DNA of 64,000 nt from Clostridiales bacterium (GCA_018372435.1 JAHAJA010000004.1:62001-126000), one strand, 5' to 3'; shown: positions 53,979 to 62,461, numbered from the stretch's first letter. The notes: generated by a model from the sequence alone, not told the origin. Translations and numbers: made by a program.

Positions 53979-54174
53979 CTTAAACTTCGCACTAAAAACG
54001 TTCATTAAGAGTAGGTAATTGCAATATTCATAAGAAAAACTATCTGAACACGTCAGTACTTGATTTCGCAACGCGAAGTCTTAGTACTGCTACGTGTGAA
54101 GCTAAGCGAGAGCGGGTTTTTCGTTGAATATAGCAATTAACTACTCCTCGAAAGCCTCAAGTGCGAAGCTTAAG
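53979..54174. repeat. 196-bp imperfect palindrome between rfbB and rfbD
   Basis: Nested arms: CTTAAACTTCGCACT (53980-53994) against AGTGCGAAGCTTAAG (54160-54174); a 32-base arm at 54009-54040 starting GAGTAGGTAATTGC against 54116-54147; CAGTACT (54054-54060) against AGTACTG (54083-54089); and TTCGC/GCGAA at the tip. It shares modules with the elements at 57649 and 62193: GTAGGTAATTGC and ATATTCATAAGAAAAA with the first, and the CTACG...GCGAGAGCG core with the second. Confidence 0.75.
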
Positions 54175-54182
54175 TAACTAAC

Positions 54183-55202
54183 TTATCGATTGCCGTACAT
54201 CGTTTCATAGTAATTCTGGTATTCACCAGATAGTATGGTTTCCCACCATTCTTTATTAGTAAGGTACCACTGAATTGTCTTTTTAATACCATCTGCGAAT
54301 TTGGTCTCTGGAAGCCAGCCTAACTCTGTATGAATTTTTGTTGGATCAATGGCATAACGCATATCATGTCCTTTACGGTCTGTAACATAAGTAATTAGGC
54401 TTTCTGGTTTACCTAGTTCTTTACAGATGATTTTAACAATATCAATGTTTGTCATCTCATTGTGTCCACCAATGTTATAGACTTCTCCAACTCGTCCCTT
54501 GTGAATAATTAAATCAATGGCTTTACAGTGGTCTTCTACATAGAGCCAATCACGAACATTTTCACCTTTGCCATAGACAGGAAGTGGCTTGTCATTCAAG
54601 GCATTGGCTATCATTAGTGGAATCAATTTCTCTGGAAAATGGTATGGTCCATAGTTGTTGGAGCATCGGCTGATGGTAGCAGGAAGTCCATAGGTTCTGT
54701 GATATGCTAATACCAATAGATCAGCGGCAGCCTTTGAGGAGCTATAAGGGCTACTAGTATGGATTGGAGTTTCTTCTGTAAAGAAGAGGTCAGGTCTGTC
54801 AAGTGGTAGATCACCGTATACTTCATCGGTAGATACTTGATGATAGCGTGTAATACCATATTCCCTACAAGCATCCATTAGAACAGCAGTACCTTTGATA
54901 TTCGTGTCTAAGAAAACTTCTGGATTTTCAATGGATCGATCCACATGGCTCTCTGCGGCGAAGTTTACGATAATATCTGGATGTTCTTCTTCGAAGAGTT
55001 GATAAACAGCTTCACGGTTTGTGATGCTTTCCTTTACAAAGCGGAAATTAGGATTGTCCATAACGGAGTTTAGAGTGGATAAGTTCCCTGCATAGGTTAG
55101 GCAGTCAAGACAAACAATACGGTAATCTGGGTATTTTTCTAACATATGGAAGATAAAATTGCTTCCTATAAATCCGGCACCACCGGTAACGATAATAGTC
55201 AT
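54183..55202 (-). CDS. rfbB: dTDP-glucose 4,6-dehydratase
   Basis: The second step of dTDP-rhamnose synthesis, NAD dependent. 339 residues, standard for RmlB. IVTGGAGFIGSNFIFHML, NFAAESHVDRSIENP, STDEVYGDLP with the catalytic Asp-Glu, YSSSKAAADLL and NNYGPYHFPEKLIP are diagnostic. The start is ATG 55202, preceded by AAGGAG; the upstream frame extension is not part of the enzyme. Confidence 0.96.
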   Translation of the reverse strand: MTIIVTGGAGFIGSNFIFHMLEKYPDYRIVCLDCLTYAGNLSTLNSVMDNPNFRFVKESITNREAVYQLFEEEHPDIIVNFAAESHVDRSIENPEVFLDTNIKGTAVLMDACREYGITRYHQVSTDEVYGDLPLDRPDLFFTEETPIHTSSPYSSSKAAADLLVLAYHRTYGLPATISRCSNNYGPYHFPEKLIPLMIANALNDKPLPVYGKGENVRDWLYVEDHCKAIDLIIHKGRVGEVYNIGGHNEMTNIDIVKIICKELGKPESLITYVTDRKGHDMRYAIDPTKIHTELGWLPETKFADGIKKTIQWYLTNKEWWETILSGEYQNYYETMYGNR

Positions 55203-55235
55203 AGTTATAATCTCCTTATATTCTCTTTGTTGATT

Positions 55236-55319
55236 TAGGTAATTATAGAACTCTTTGCAATGGACTAACATTATAAAACAGATATGTTGTCGACATGGAG
55301 AAGAGTTTCTTAATAGACC
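55236..55319. repeat. Short palindromic repeat, copy A (between rfbA and rfbB)
   Basis: Carries AACTCTTTGCAATG, CAGATATGTT and CATGGAGAAGAGTTTC in the same order as the copy at 56254. AACTCTT (55249-55255) pairs with AAGAGTT (55301-55307). It abuts the rfbA stop codon. Confidence 0.7.
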
Positions 55320-56216
55320 TTAGCGTAAGATATCTAGATATTTGCCATCAAGAACGTCTTTTAAGTATTGGCCGTACTGGTTCTTTTTCAATACTTCATA
55401 TACTTCAAGGACATCTTCTTTCGTAATCCAACCATTTAGATAGGCGATTTCTTCTAAACATGCTATTTTACGATGTTGGTGAGATTCTATTGTTTTCACA
55501 AAATTCGTTGCCTCAACTAGACTTTCATGCGTCCCTGTGTCTAGCCAGGTAAATCCTTGACCAAGTAATTCCACGTTCAAGTTGTTGTTCTCAAGATAGA
55601 TACGGTTTAGATCTGTAATTTCAAGTTCACCACGTGCACTTGGTTTAAGATTCTTAGCATATTCTACAACATGGTTATCATAGAAGTATAAACCAGTTAC
55701 ACAGTAGTTACTCTTTGGCAGCAATGGTTTTTCTTCGATAGTGATGGCTTTTCCCTTTTGATCAAATTCTACGATACCAAATCGTTCTGGATCATCTACA
55801 TAGTATCCGAATACCGTTGCACCTTTTCCTTGTTCAGCATTTTCTACAGCAGTTTGCAGACGTTTATTCAAACCATGTCCTGCGAAGATATTATCACCAA
55901 GAATCATGGCGACGGTATCATCACCAATGAATGTTTCGCCTATAATGAAAGCTTGGGCTAGTCCATCTGGGCTTGGTTGCACTGCGTAGGAAAGTTGCAA
56001 ACCAAACTGGTTACCATCCCCTAAGAGTTCTTCAAAACGTGGGGTATCTTGTGGTGTAGATATGATCAGGATATCGCGGATGCCAGCATTCATAAGGACT
56101 GACATGGGATAATAGATCATTGGTTTATCATAGATTGGAAGTAACTGTTTGGATGTTACCATGGTTAGTGGATACAAGCGTGTGCCAGAACCTCCGGCTA
56201 AGATGATTCCTTTCAT
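55320..56216 (-). CDS. rfbA: Glucose-1-phosphate thymidylyltransferase
   Basis: The first step of dTDP-rhamnose synthesis. 298 residues: GIILAGGSGTRLYPLT (nucleotide loop), KQLLPIYDKPMIYYP, AMILGDNIFAGHG and GFTWLDTGTHESL are RmlA motifs. The start is ATG 56216 with GGAGG close upstream; the longer upstream frame runs through the repeat at 56254 and is not coding. It leads the operon rfbA-B-D-C. The promoter was not identified with confidence because the palindrome occupies the region. Confidence 0.96.
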   Translation of the reverse strand: MKGIILAGGSGTRLYPLTMVTSKQLLPIYDKPMIYYPMSVLMNAGIRDILIISTPQDTPRFEELLGDGNQFGLQLSYAVQPSPDGLAQAFIIGETFIGDDTVAMILGDNIFAGHGLNKRLQTAVENAEQGKGATVFGYYVDDPERFGIVEFDQKGKAITIEEKPLLPKSNYCVTGLYFYDNHVVEYAKNLKPSARGELEITDLNRIYLENNNLNVELLGQGFTWLDTGTHESLVEATNFVKTIESHQHRKIACLEEIAYLNGWITKEDVLEVYEVLKKNQYGQYLKDVLDGKYLDILR

Positions 56217-56253
56217 GTGTTTTCCTCCTTGTATTTTGGTATATATATTATTC

Positions 56254-56322
56254 AATTGCGAAACTCTTTGTAATGTCGATAAACACAGATATGTTATCGT
56301 CATGGAGAAGAGTTTCGCAATT
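56254..56322. repeat. Short palindromic repeat, copy B (upstream of rfbA)
   Basis: AATTGCGAAACTCTT (56254-56268) pairs perfectly with AAGAGTTTCGCAATT (56308-56322) around a 39-base loop containing GATAA/TTATC. It is a near copy of the element at 55236. Confidence 0.75.
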
Positions 56323-56342
56323 ATCTAAGGTATATACATAGT

Positions 56343-56366
56343 ATAAAAGGTGACGCTAGGTCACCT
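56343..56366 (-). terminator. Terminator of the MerR-methyltransferase gene
   Basis: AGGTGAC (56348-56354) pairs with GTCACCT (56360-56366). On the minus strand the stem is followed by TTTATAC, 32 bases beyond the stop. Confidence 0.65.
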
Positions 56367-56397
56367 GCAAGTACTTTTTTCTCTTTTTATAAATTAT

Positions 56398-57579
56398 TTA
56401 CTTTTTACATAAAAAGATACCTGCTTCTTTTGTAATGTGGAATACAGTATCTGTTTGTTTCTTAACATAGGAGCGGAATTCATTGTAATGATCTAACAGG
56501 TACTGATTTTGGTTACCATGGCAGGAGAGAATATAGGAGATTAAAGGCTCGCAATCTGGAACGAGTAGGGAGTCTTCATAGGTTTTGCAGGTCGTTTCTG
56601 AGAAATATGGAGCCAAGAGATCCATACCATTTTCCAATCCGAAATTTTCATATAGCTTGTCCGCGGAGAGAACAATTCGATCGTCAAAACGTTGTACCAA
56701 TTGGTTAACCTCTACCATATGGTTTTTTCCATATGTACTACACAGGAATTGTCCGCCTGCTTTCAGGACTCTTTGTACTTCCTGACAGACCTGAGGGATA
56801 TTCTCGCAGTAGAATAATAGATGATTGGCAATGATTAAATCAAAGCTTTCTGAATCATATGGAATCTGCCTACAGTCAAACTGTTGAAAGGAGAACCTTG
56901 TATCTTCTGTACCAATGGTACGTCGTGCATCACGAAGCATACCATCAGAAAGATCTGATAAGGTAATGGTAACATGCTTTGGTAACAGGGAGAGATTACT
57001 TGTCCAAAGAGTGCCATCGCCACAACCGATTTCTAGGATCTTCATTCCGGATTTAATATGACACTGTTCATAAACCCATGGGAACCAACCTTGCTTATTT
57101 TGTGAATATAAGCTGTGAAGCTTGATTCTAGCAGAGATGTTAGAGGCATCTTGATACTGATTTTTCATACTTTTTTCCATTCCAGTTAAGTGAATAAGTT
57201 GTAACATGTTACTCCAATCGATGGAATGTTCTGTTTGAATAGCCGTGTAAGTATCTTGTATCGCTTTTTCCACCAGTTGCATCTGTTCAATTCGGTCTCG
57301 AATTAGTTTAAGTTGGAGGTTCAAGGAATTTGACATAAAGTGATAATCGGTATCATTGATGGTCATCTCTTTGATATCTTCTAAGGAAAAACCAAGGTAT
57401 TTCAGAAGAAGAATTTGTTGTAGTCTTGCCAAATCCTCATCAGTATAAAATCGAGCACCAGCCTCCGTGACGAAAGAGGGTTTTAAGATATTCTGTTTAT
57501 CATAATAACGAATTGTGCGCAAGGTAACGTGCGCCATGTGGGCAAATTCACCAGAGGAGTAATAACCTGTTTTTTTCAT
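56398..57579 (-). CDS. MerR-type regulator fused to a SAM methyltransferase
   Basis: A 393-residue fusion. Residues 1-75 are a MerR winged helix (YYSSGEFAHMAHVTLRTIRYYDKQNIL; ARFYTDEDLARLQQILLLKYLGFSLEDI), followed by a helical dimerisation stretch to about 130. Residues about 165-300 are a class I methyltransferase: MKILEIGCGDGTLW (motif I), LSDLSDGML, FDLIIANHLLFYCENIP and LKAGGQFLCSTYGKNHM. It might methylate a small molecule that it also senses. The start MKKTGYYS has GAGAGGAA upstream. A perfect palindrome in front may be its operator. Monocistronic. Confidence 0.87.
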   Translation of the reverse strand: MKKTGYYSSGEFAHMAHVTLRTIRYYDKQNILKPSFVTEAGARFYTDEDLARLQQILLLKYLGFSLEDIKEMTINDTDYHFMSNSLNLQLKLIRDRIEQMQLVEKAIQDTYTAIQTEHSIDWSNMLQLIHLTGMEKSMKNQYQDASNISARIKLHSLYSQNKQGWFPWVYEQCHIKSGMKILEIGCGDGTLWTSNLSLLPKHVTITLSDLSDGMLRDARRTIGTEDTRFSFQQFDCRQIPYDSESFDLIIANHLLFYCENIPQVCQEVQRVLKAGGQFLCSTYGKNHMVEVNQLVQRFDDRIVLSADKLYENFGLENGMDLLAPYFSETTCKTYEDSLLVPDCEPLISYILSCHGNQNQYLLDHYNEFRSYVKKQTDTVFHITKEAGIFLCKK

Positions 57580-57592
57580 GATTTCTGTTCCT

Positions 57593-57604
57593 CTCTATAT
57601 AGAG
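57593..57604 (-). promoter_or_regulatory. Palindrome CTCTATATAGAG before the MerR-fusion gene
   Basis: A perfect 12-bp palindrome 14 bases upstream of the start codon, overlapping the ribosome-site region. MerR proteins often bind dyads in their own promoters, so an autoregulatory site is possible. Confidence 0.4.
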
Positions 57605-57648
57605 TAATTACAATAATTCAAACTACCCACATAAAAACTTCATTAGGT

Positions 57649-57780
57649 AGGTAATTGCTATATTCATAAGAAAAATCTTTAAGTTCGAAGTTAGAGTCAA
57701 TGGTTAGAGTGCCAATGCAAATTGACGAAATCAAAATAAAATTAGCTTTTGACACTCTAACCAGTCAATAACTCGAAGTT
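57649..57780. repeat. Mosaic palindromic element upstream of the MerR-fusion gene
   Basis: GGTTAGAGTG (57702-57711) pairs with CACTCTAACC (57753-57762). The left part (GTAGGTAATTGC..., ATATTCATAAGAAAAA) matches the element at 54009. The inner part (GCAAATTGACGA at 57717, GCTTTTGACACTC at 57745) matches the right arm of the element at 62193. Confidence 0.65.
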
Positions 57781-57850
57781 TATATAATTCTAATTATAAA
57801 CCAAAGCTAAGATTGAGGCAATGGAGAGAAAAGCAATCTGTTATTTGCTA

Positions 57851-58084
57851 CTAGTATCTAGGAGGCCTTCTATTCCAAGGGAAAGCTCCCCAAGGTTCAG
57901 GACTTGGACCCCAAGAACTAGGTTTCGGACGAGGCCCAGAAGACCCCCATGAGTCTAGATCGTAATTCGAATCCCGTGTTACAGGTCCCCAAGGACCGGG
58001 ACTACCTTGACCAGGCCCCCAGGGTCCCCAATGATTACCCCCGCAAGAAGAACAGGAAGTAGTAGTTACTTTATGTCGTTCCAT
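57851..58084 (-). CDS. Small Trp/Gly/Pro-rich protein (77 aa)
   Basis: Not a recognised family. From ATG 58084 it reads MERHKVTTTSCSSCGGNHWG and then repeats of W-G-P, P-W-G and S-S-W-G to an RRPPRY end; seven of 77 residues are Trp. A CSSC motif near the start could bind metal or cross-link. It has no signal peptide, and the ribosome site (GGTTGG) is poor. A longer frame upstream to 58240 lacks this composition. Such low-complexity Gly/Pro/aromatic proteins are often spore-coat or surface components. It is divergent from the CapD-like gene. Confidence 0.55.
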   Translation of the reverse strand: MERHKVTTTSCSSCGGNHWGPWGPGQGSPGPWGPVTRDSNYDLDSWGSSGPRPKPSSWGPSPEPWGAFPWNRRPPRY

Positions 58085-58275
58085 ATATTTACCAACCAAT
58101 TTACGTGTCGTTATACTGTATAATATGTTTGAAAGATGGAGTAGGTGACTGATTTTGTTCTTTACATTAATAGAGGTATGTGAGAGAATATAAGGAGTGA
58201 ATTTTTGGAGAATGTAGTGCAACGGTCTAGCCTTGTACAACTATTCTATAATGTGGAAGGAGTAAGCATATTCGT

Positions 58276-60126
58276 ATGTTACGATTAATAAAAGAAAATA
58301 AGTTATTACTAAGAAGAATATTTCTAATTATTTTGGATTGTTTGATGATTAATGTATGTGCTTTTATGGCTATTTTAATACGTTTTGATTTATCTATTAG
58401 TAGTATTCCAACACATTATCTTGATGCTATACTAGCATATGTACCATGGAATACAGTAATTACCATACTTATATTTTATTGTTGCAGACTGTACCATAGC
58501 TTATGGAAATACGCAAGTATAGATGAAGTTACCAATGTTATGATTGGCTGTATCCTTGCAGCGGCAGCACAATACATAGGAATTCATATCATGAACTTGC
58601 ATGTACCTAGAAGCTATTATCCACTTAGCATGGTATTTCTTATGGTGGGAGTAGTTGGGACAAGGTTTATATACCGTTTTTTACGATTGTTATCTAATCG
58701 TTATCATGGTGCGAAGAAGAGCAGAATCATGATCATAGGTGCAGGTGAGGCGGCGAATGTTATTATTCGTGAGATCACGGCAAGCCAATATGTGGATGGT
58801 ACTGTAGTATGCATAATTGATGATAATCGTTCTAAGGTCGGACGATACATACAAGGAGTCAAGATTGTTGGTACTAGACATAAGATTGTGGAAGCCGCTA
58901 GAAAGTATGAGATTACAGATATTATTATTGCTATTCCGACAGCCCCTAGGAAAGAGATTCGTTCTATACTTGAAATCTGCAAAGAGACAAACTGTACTTT
59001 GAAGATATTACCTGGAATTTATCAATTAATAAATGAAGAAGTTAGTGTAAGTCGATTACGTACGGTTGAGATTGAGGATTTACTGGGGAGAGATCCGGTT
59101 CGTATCGATGCGAGAGAGGTATCTGATTTCTTACGTGGTAAGATTGTTATGGTAACCGGCGGTGGTGGCTCTATTGGAAGTGAATTATGTAGACAGATTG
59201 CATCTTTTAGTCCAGCCAAATTAATTATCGTTGATATATATGAGAATAATGCATATTTTATTCAACAAGAACTTAAGAATAGATATCCAAATATAAAGCT
59301 AGAAGTATTAATAGCATCGGTAAGAAATACGAATCGAATGGATCAGATCTTTGATAAATATAGACCAGAGTTTGTATATCATGCGGCAGCACATAAGCAT
59401 GTTCCTCTTATGGAAGATAGTCCGAATGAGGCAATTAAGAATAATGTTGGAGGAACATTGAAATTAGCAAAGGCAGCAGATAAATATGGCGTGAAACGAT
59501 TTATCTTCATATCTACTGATAAAGCTGTTAATCCAACGAATATAATGGGTGCCTCTAAGAGAATTTGTGAGATGATTATTCAGTCTTTTAACCGAAAGTC
59601 TCAGACAGAATTTGTTGCAGTCCGTTTTGGGAATGTGCTTGGTAGTAACGGAAGTGTAATACCTTTATTCAAGCAACAGATTATGAATGGTGGTCCGGTG
59701 ACAGTAACCCATCCGGATATTATTCGTTATTTTATGACGATTCCAGAGGCAGTATCACTTGTATTACAAGCAGGGGTATATGCCCACGGTGGAGAGATTT
59801 TTGTCCTTGATATGGGAGAGCCTGTTAAGATTGCAGATTTGGCCAAGAATCTAATCAAGTTATCAGGATTTATACCAGACAAAGATATTCGCATTGAATA
59901 CACGGGATTACGACCTGGTGAGAAGTTATATGAAGAGTTACTTATGAAAGAGGAAGGTTTGAAAGAAACCAATAACAACCGAATCTTTGTTGGTGAGCCG
60001 ATTATATTCGACGATGATGAATTCGTAGGAGCAGTTGAGAATCTGGATTGTTTAGCGAAACAAGAATGCAAGGAGATTCGAGAAGAAGTAAAGAAACTTG
60101 TACCGACGTATGAATATAAGGAATAG
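58276..60126 (+). CDS. CapD/WbpM-like membrane nucleotide-sugar 4,6-dehydratase
   Basis: A 616-residue membrane-bound dehydratase acting on UDP-sugars such as UDP-GlcNAc. Four N-terminal helices (about 10-130) are followed by a CoA-binding-like Rossmann region (about 145-250, IIGAGEAANVIIRE) and the catalytic domain (about 285-590): VTGGGGSIGSELCRQI, HAAAHKHVPLMEDSPNEA, FISTDKAVNPTNIMGASKR (long-form Thr-Asp-Lys active-site motif) and RFGNVLGSNGSVIPLF. GGAAGGAG lies 13 bases before ATG 58276; no closer start exists. Probably provides a deoxyamino sugar for surface glycans. TATAAT at 58247 suggests a very short leader. Confidence 0.9.
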   Translation: MLRLIKENKLLLRRIFLIILDCLMINVCAFMAILIRFDLSISSIPTHYLDAILAYVPWNTVITILIFYCCRLYHSLWKYASIDEVTNVMIGCILAAAAQYIGIHIMNLHVPRSYYPLSMVFLMVGVVGTRFIYRFLRLLSNRYHGAKKSRIMIIGAGEAANVIIREITASQYVDGTVVCIIDDNRSKVGRYIQGVKIVGTRHKIVEAARKYEITDIIIAIPTAPRKEIRSILEICKETNCTLKILPGIYQLINEEVSVSRLRTVEIEDLLGRDPVRIDAREVSDFLRGKIVMVTGGGGSIGSELCRQIASFSPAKLIIVDIYENNAYFIQQELKNRYPNIKLEVLIASVRNTNRMDQIFDKYRPEFVYHAAAHKHVPLMEDSPNEAIKNNVGGTLKLAKAADKYGVKRFIFISTDKAVNPTNIMGASKRICEMIIQSFNRKSQTEFVAVRFGNVLGSNGSVIPLFKQQIMNGGPVTVTHPDIIRYFMTIPEAVSLVLQAGVYAHGGEIFVLDMGEPVKIADLAKNLIKLSGFIPDKDIRIEYTGLRPGEKLYEELLMKEEGLKETNNNRIFVGEPIIFDDDEFVGAVENLDCLAKQECKEIREEVKKLVPTYEYKE

Positions 60127-60362
60127 AGTAAACTCTAACTAAACGTAGATAAATATGAAAGTGTATATTGAGATTAGCAAGATCCCAATATGCACTTTTT
60201 ACTCTTTCGGCCCATCTTTTATCTATCGACTTAATATGTAGAAAAAAGAAGAATAAAGTAAAAATTCCCCGTAAAATAAGTTTGCAGACTTGTTTTTATT
60301 TTGTTAAAATGTATTTAGAAGAGAGATCGGAAATAGAAAAAATAAAGAAAGGAGTACATTTA

Positions 60363-61037
60363 ATGACGGTAGATGAAAAATTAGATTTTCTCATTGAAGG
60401 ATTCACAGAGATGAAACTTGATATAAAAGAATTAAAAGAAGATGTATCAGTGTTAAAAGAAGATGTATCAGTGTTAAAAGAAGATGTATCAGGTTTAAAA
60501 GAAGATGTATCAGTGTTAAAAGAAGATATATCAGTGTTAAAAGAAGATGTATCAGTGTTAAAAGAAGATGTATCAGTGTTAAAAGAAGATGTATCAGTGT
60601 TAAAAGAAGATGTATCAATGTTAAAAGAAGATGTGTCAGGTTTAAAAGAAGATGTATCAGGTTTAAAAGAAGATGTATCAGTGTTAAAAGAAGATGTATC
60701 AATGTTAAAAGAAGATGTATCAGGTTTAAAAGAAGATGTATCAGTGCTAAAAGAAGATGTATCAGTGTTAAAAGAAGATGTATCAGTGTTAGAAGAAGAT
60801 GTGTCAGGATTAAAAGAAGATGTGTCAAGTTTAAAGAAAGAAGTAAGTGAAATTAAGGTTCTACAAGAAAATGAAATATGGCCGGCAATTAAGATAATTG
60901 CGGAAGGTCATTTTGGCATATCCCGGAGTTTGGAAAATTATCATAAGATATTAAAAGAACAAGTTGCAAAGAATGAAGTATATGATGTGTATATTAAACA
61001 TCTAGATACTAAGATTGGCGAACTAAAAAAGGCATAA
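60363..61037 (+). CDS. Coiled-coil protein with 20 near-identical heptads
   Basis: A 224-residue cytoplasmic protein. The start is ATG 60363 after AAAGGAG; the longer upstream frame is not credible. Residues 1-23 form a short N-terminal region (MTVDEKLDFLIEGFTEMK). Residues about 24-163 are twenty consecutive LKEDVSx heptads forming an uninterrupted coiled coil about 140 residues long, with Leu and Val at a and d positions and Lys-Glu-Asp outside. The last 60 residues, with NEIWPAIKIIAEGHFGISRS, form a separate helical tail seen in many small Firmicute coiled-coil proteins. Function unknown. Confidence 0.8.
   Translation: MTVDEKLDFLIEGFTEMKLDIKELKEDVSVLKEDVSVLKEDVSGLKEDVSVLKEDISVLKEDVSVLKEDVSVLKEDVSVLKEDVSMLKEDVSGLKEDVSGLKEDVSVLKEDVSMLKEDVSGLKEDVSVLKEDVSVLKEDVSVLEEDVSGLKEDVSSLKKEVSEIKVLQENEIWPAIKIIAEGHFGISRSLENYHKILKEQVAKNEVYDVYIKHLDTKIGELKKA
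60432..60851 (+). repeat. Tandem 21-bp repeat, 20 units, inside the coiled-coil gene
   Basis: The unit TTAAAAGAAGATGTATCAGTG is repeated 20 times with few changes, mostly in the last codon (GTG, GGT, ATG). Because 21 is a multiple of three, copy number can change without a frameshift. The final unit (60831-60851) is degenerate. It has no spacers, so it is not CRISPR. Confidence 0.95.
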
Positions 61038-61088
61038 TAAATGATAGTTGGAGGATTGCTGTATAACAGGGAGAAGAATAGAATTTAC

Positions 61089-61140
61089 AAAAAAAGCGAT
61101 TATAGTATGGTAACCACTAAGTGAATCATACTATAATCGC
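61089..61140. terminator. Bidirectional terminator between coiled-coil gene and galU
   Basis: GCGATTATAGTATG (61096-61109) pairs perfectly with CATACTATAATCGC (61127-61140). The preceding A-run gives a T-run on the minus strand for galU. Confidence 0.85.
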
Positions 61141-61162
61141 CTTTCACATATCATAGATATTT

Positions 61163-62050
61163 TTATAAACTTTGAGCCAACTCTTTAATATATGCAGTAA
61201 CCTGATCTTTCAAATTATCTCTTTCCAAGGCAAAATCAATCGTTGCCTTAATGAAACCGAACTTATCTCCAACATCATAGCGGATACCCTCAAAGTCATA
61301 TGCATAAACAGCCTGAAGATCCATAAGACGCCTAATTGCATCCGTAAGTTGTATCTCACCACCAGCACCAGGTTTTTGTGAGGATAAGAAAGTGAAGATC
61401 TGAGGTGTAAGAATGTAACGTCCGAGTACAGCCATTCTACTAGGGGCCTTATCAATAGCGGGCTTCTCCACCATATCGGTAAGTTTAACTCGTCTTCCTA
61501 CTGGTTTATGGCTCTTTGATGGTGAAACGATACCGTATTTGTTTACTTGGTCTTCAGGAACGGACTGAACACCAACGATAGAAGCACCTGTTTCGTGATA
61601 AGATTCTATTAATTGTTCAAGAGCCGGTTTCCCACCGTTATTAACAACAATATCGTCACCCAATAAGACTGCGAAGGGTTCATCTCCTATGAAGGATCTA
61701 GCACATAACACAGCATGACCAAGACCACGTGGTTCCTTTTGACGTACATAATAGATATTTGCTAAGCTGGATATATCATTCATCATCTTAAGTTCTTCAT
61801 TTTTACCAGCATTTGCAAGATGCTCTTCTAATTCATAGGATCGGTCAAAATGATTCTCCATACAATGCTTGTAGGAATTTGTTATTACTAAGATCTCTTC
61901 AATACCACTTTGTACAGCTTCTTCTACAATATATTGAATAGTAGGGGTATCTACAATTGGTAACATTTCTTTTGGAACTGCCTTTGTTACTGGAAGGAAT
62001 CTTGTCCCAAGACCAGCGGCTGGAATAACTGCCTTCTTAATTTTTGCCAT
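61163..62050 (-). CDS. galU: UTP--glucose-1-phosphate uridylyltransferase
   Basis: Makes UDP-glucose from UTP and glucose-1-phosphate, a precursor for wall glycans and, through epimerisation, UDP-galactose for Glf. 295 residues: AVIPAAGLGTRFLPVTKAVP, KEMLPIVDTPTIQYIVEEA, GLGHAVLCARSFIGDEPFAVLLGDD and GEIQLTDAIRRL are standard GalU. AAGGAG lies upstream of the start. Its own promoter is at 62149-62177. Confidence 0.96.
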   Translation of the reverse strand: MAKIKKAVIPAAGLGTRFLPVTKAVPKEMLPIVDTPTIQYIVEEAVQSGIEEILVITNSYKHCMENHFDRSYELEEHLANAGKNEELKMMNDISSLANIYYVRQKEPRGLGHAVLCARSFIGDEPFAVLLGDDIVVNNGGKPALEQLIESYHETGASIVGVQSVPEDQVNKYGIVSPSKSHKPVGRRVKLTDMVEKPAIDKAPSRMAVLGRYILTPQIFTFLSSQKPGAGGEIQLTDAIRRLMDLQAVYAYDFEGIRYDVGDKFGFIKATIDFALERDNLKDQVTAYIKELAQSL

Positions 62051-62148
62051 CTACTATCTTCTCCTTGTACGATATATTTGGAAAATACAATATAACATAT
62101 AATCTAGTAATCAGTAGTGAGCGACTATATTTTCCTAAAGTTCTATAT

Positions 62149-62177
62149 ATTATAATATATATCATTTCCTTTTACAA
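62149..62177 (-). promoter_or_regulatory. Sigma-A type promoter of galU
   Basis: On the minus strand TTGTAA (62172-62177), 17-base spacer, TATAAT (62149-62154), giving a leader of about 90 bases. Confidence 0.75.
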
Positions 62178-62192
62178 CTAATAAAAGATTAG

Positions 62193-62461
62193 GATTCGGG
62201 TGTCAAATGCCTCTCGCAAAACTTGCCTTTGTCAATTTGCACATATAGCACTTGACTAATGTTATGTCGAACGTAGTTCGATGAGCAACTGTATGAAGTC
62301 GTTGGTACTTTGGCTCTGTATTTTAGAGCCTTAGTACCACTACGAACTTCAGCGGGGCGAGAGCGTGTTGCGAGTGAACTACGTTTGGCATAACTTATTC
62401 ACACATAAATTTGTGCAAATTGACGAGATAAAAAAATAAACTGGCTTTTGACACTCGAATT
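62193..62461. repeat. 269-bp imperfect palindrome upstream of galU
   Basis: Arms GATTCGGGTGTCAAATGCC (62193-62211) and GGCTTTTGACACTCGAATT (62443-62461); then GTCAATTTGCACA (62231-62243) against TGTGCAAATTGAC (62412-62424); then GTTATGTCGAACGTAGTTC against the ACTACGTTTGGCATAAC side; and a tip GGCTCT/AGAGCC. It fills most of the gap between two divergent genes and shares its core with the element at 53979 and its end with that at 57649. No gene is seen in 62178-62654 besides it. Confidence 0.78.

Noticed and set aside
60403..60828. Long antisense frame of Leu/Ile/His/Thr repeats
   Set aside because: It is the mirror of the 21-bp repeat coding for the heptads; the repeat unit contains no stop on the other strand, so the frame is automatic.
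60432..60851. Regular repeat resembling a CRISPR array
   Set aside because: Units abut with no unique spacers and are in frame with a coiled-coil protein; no cas genes are present.
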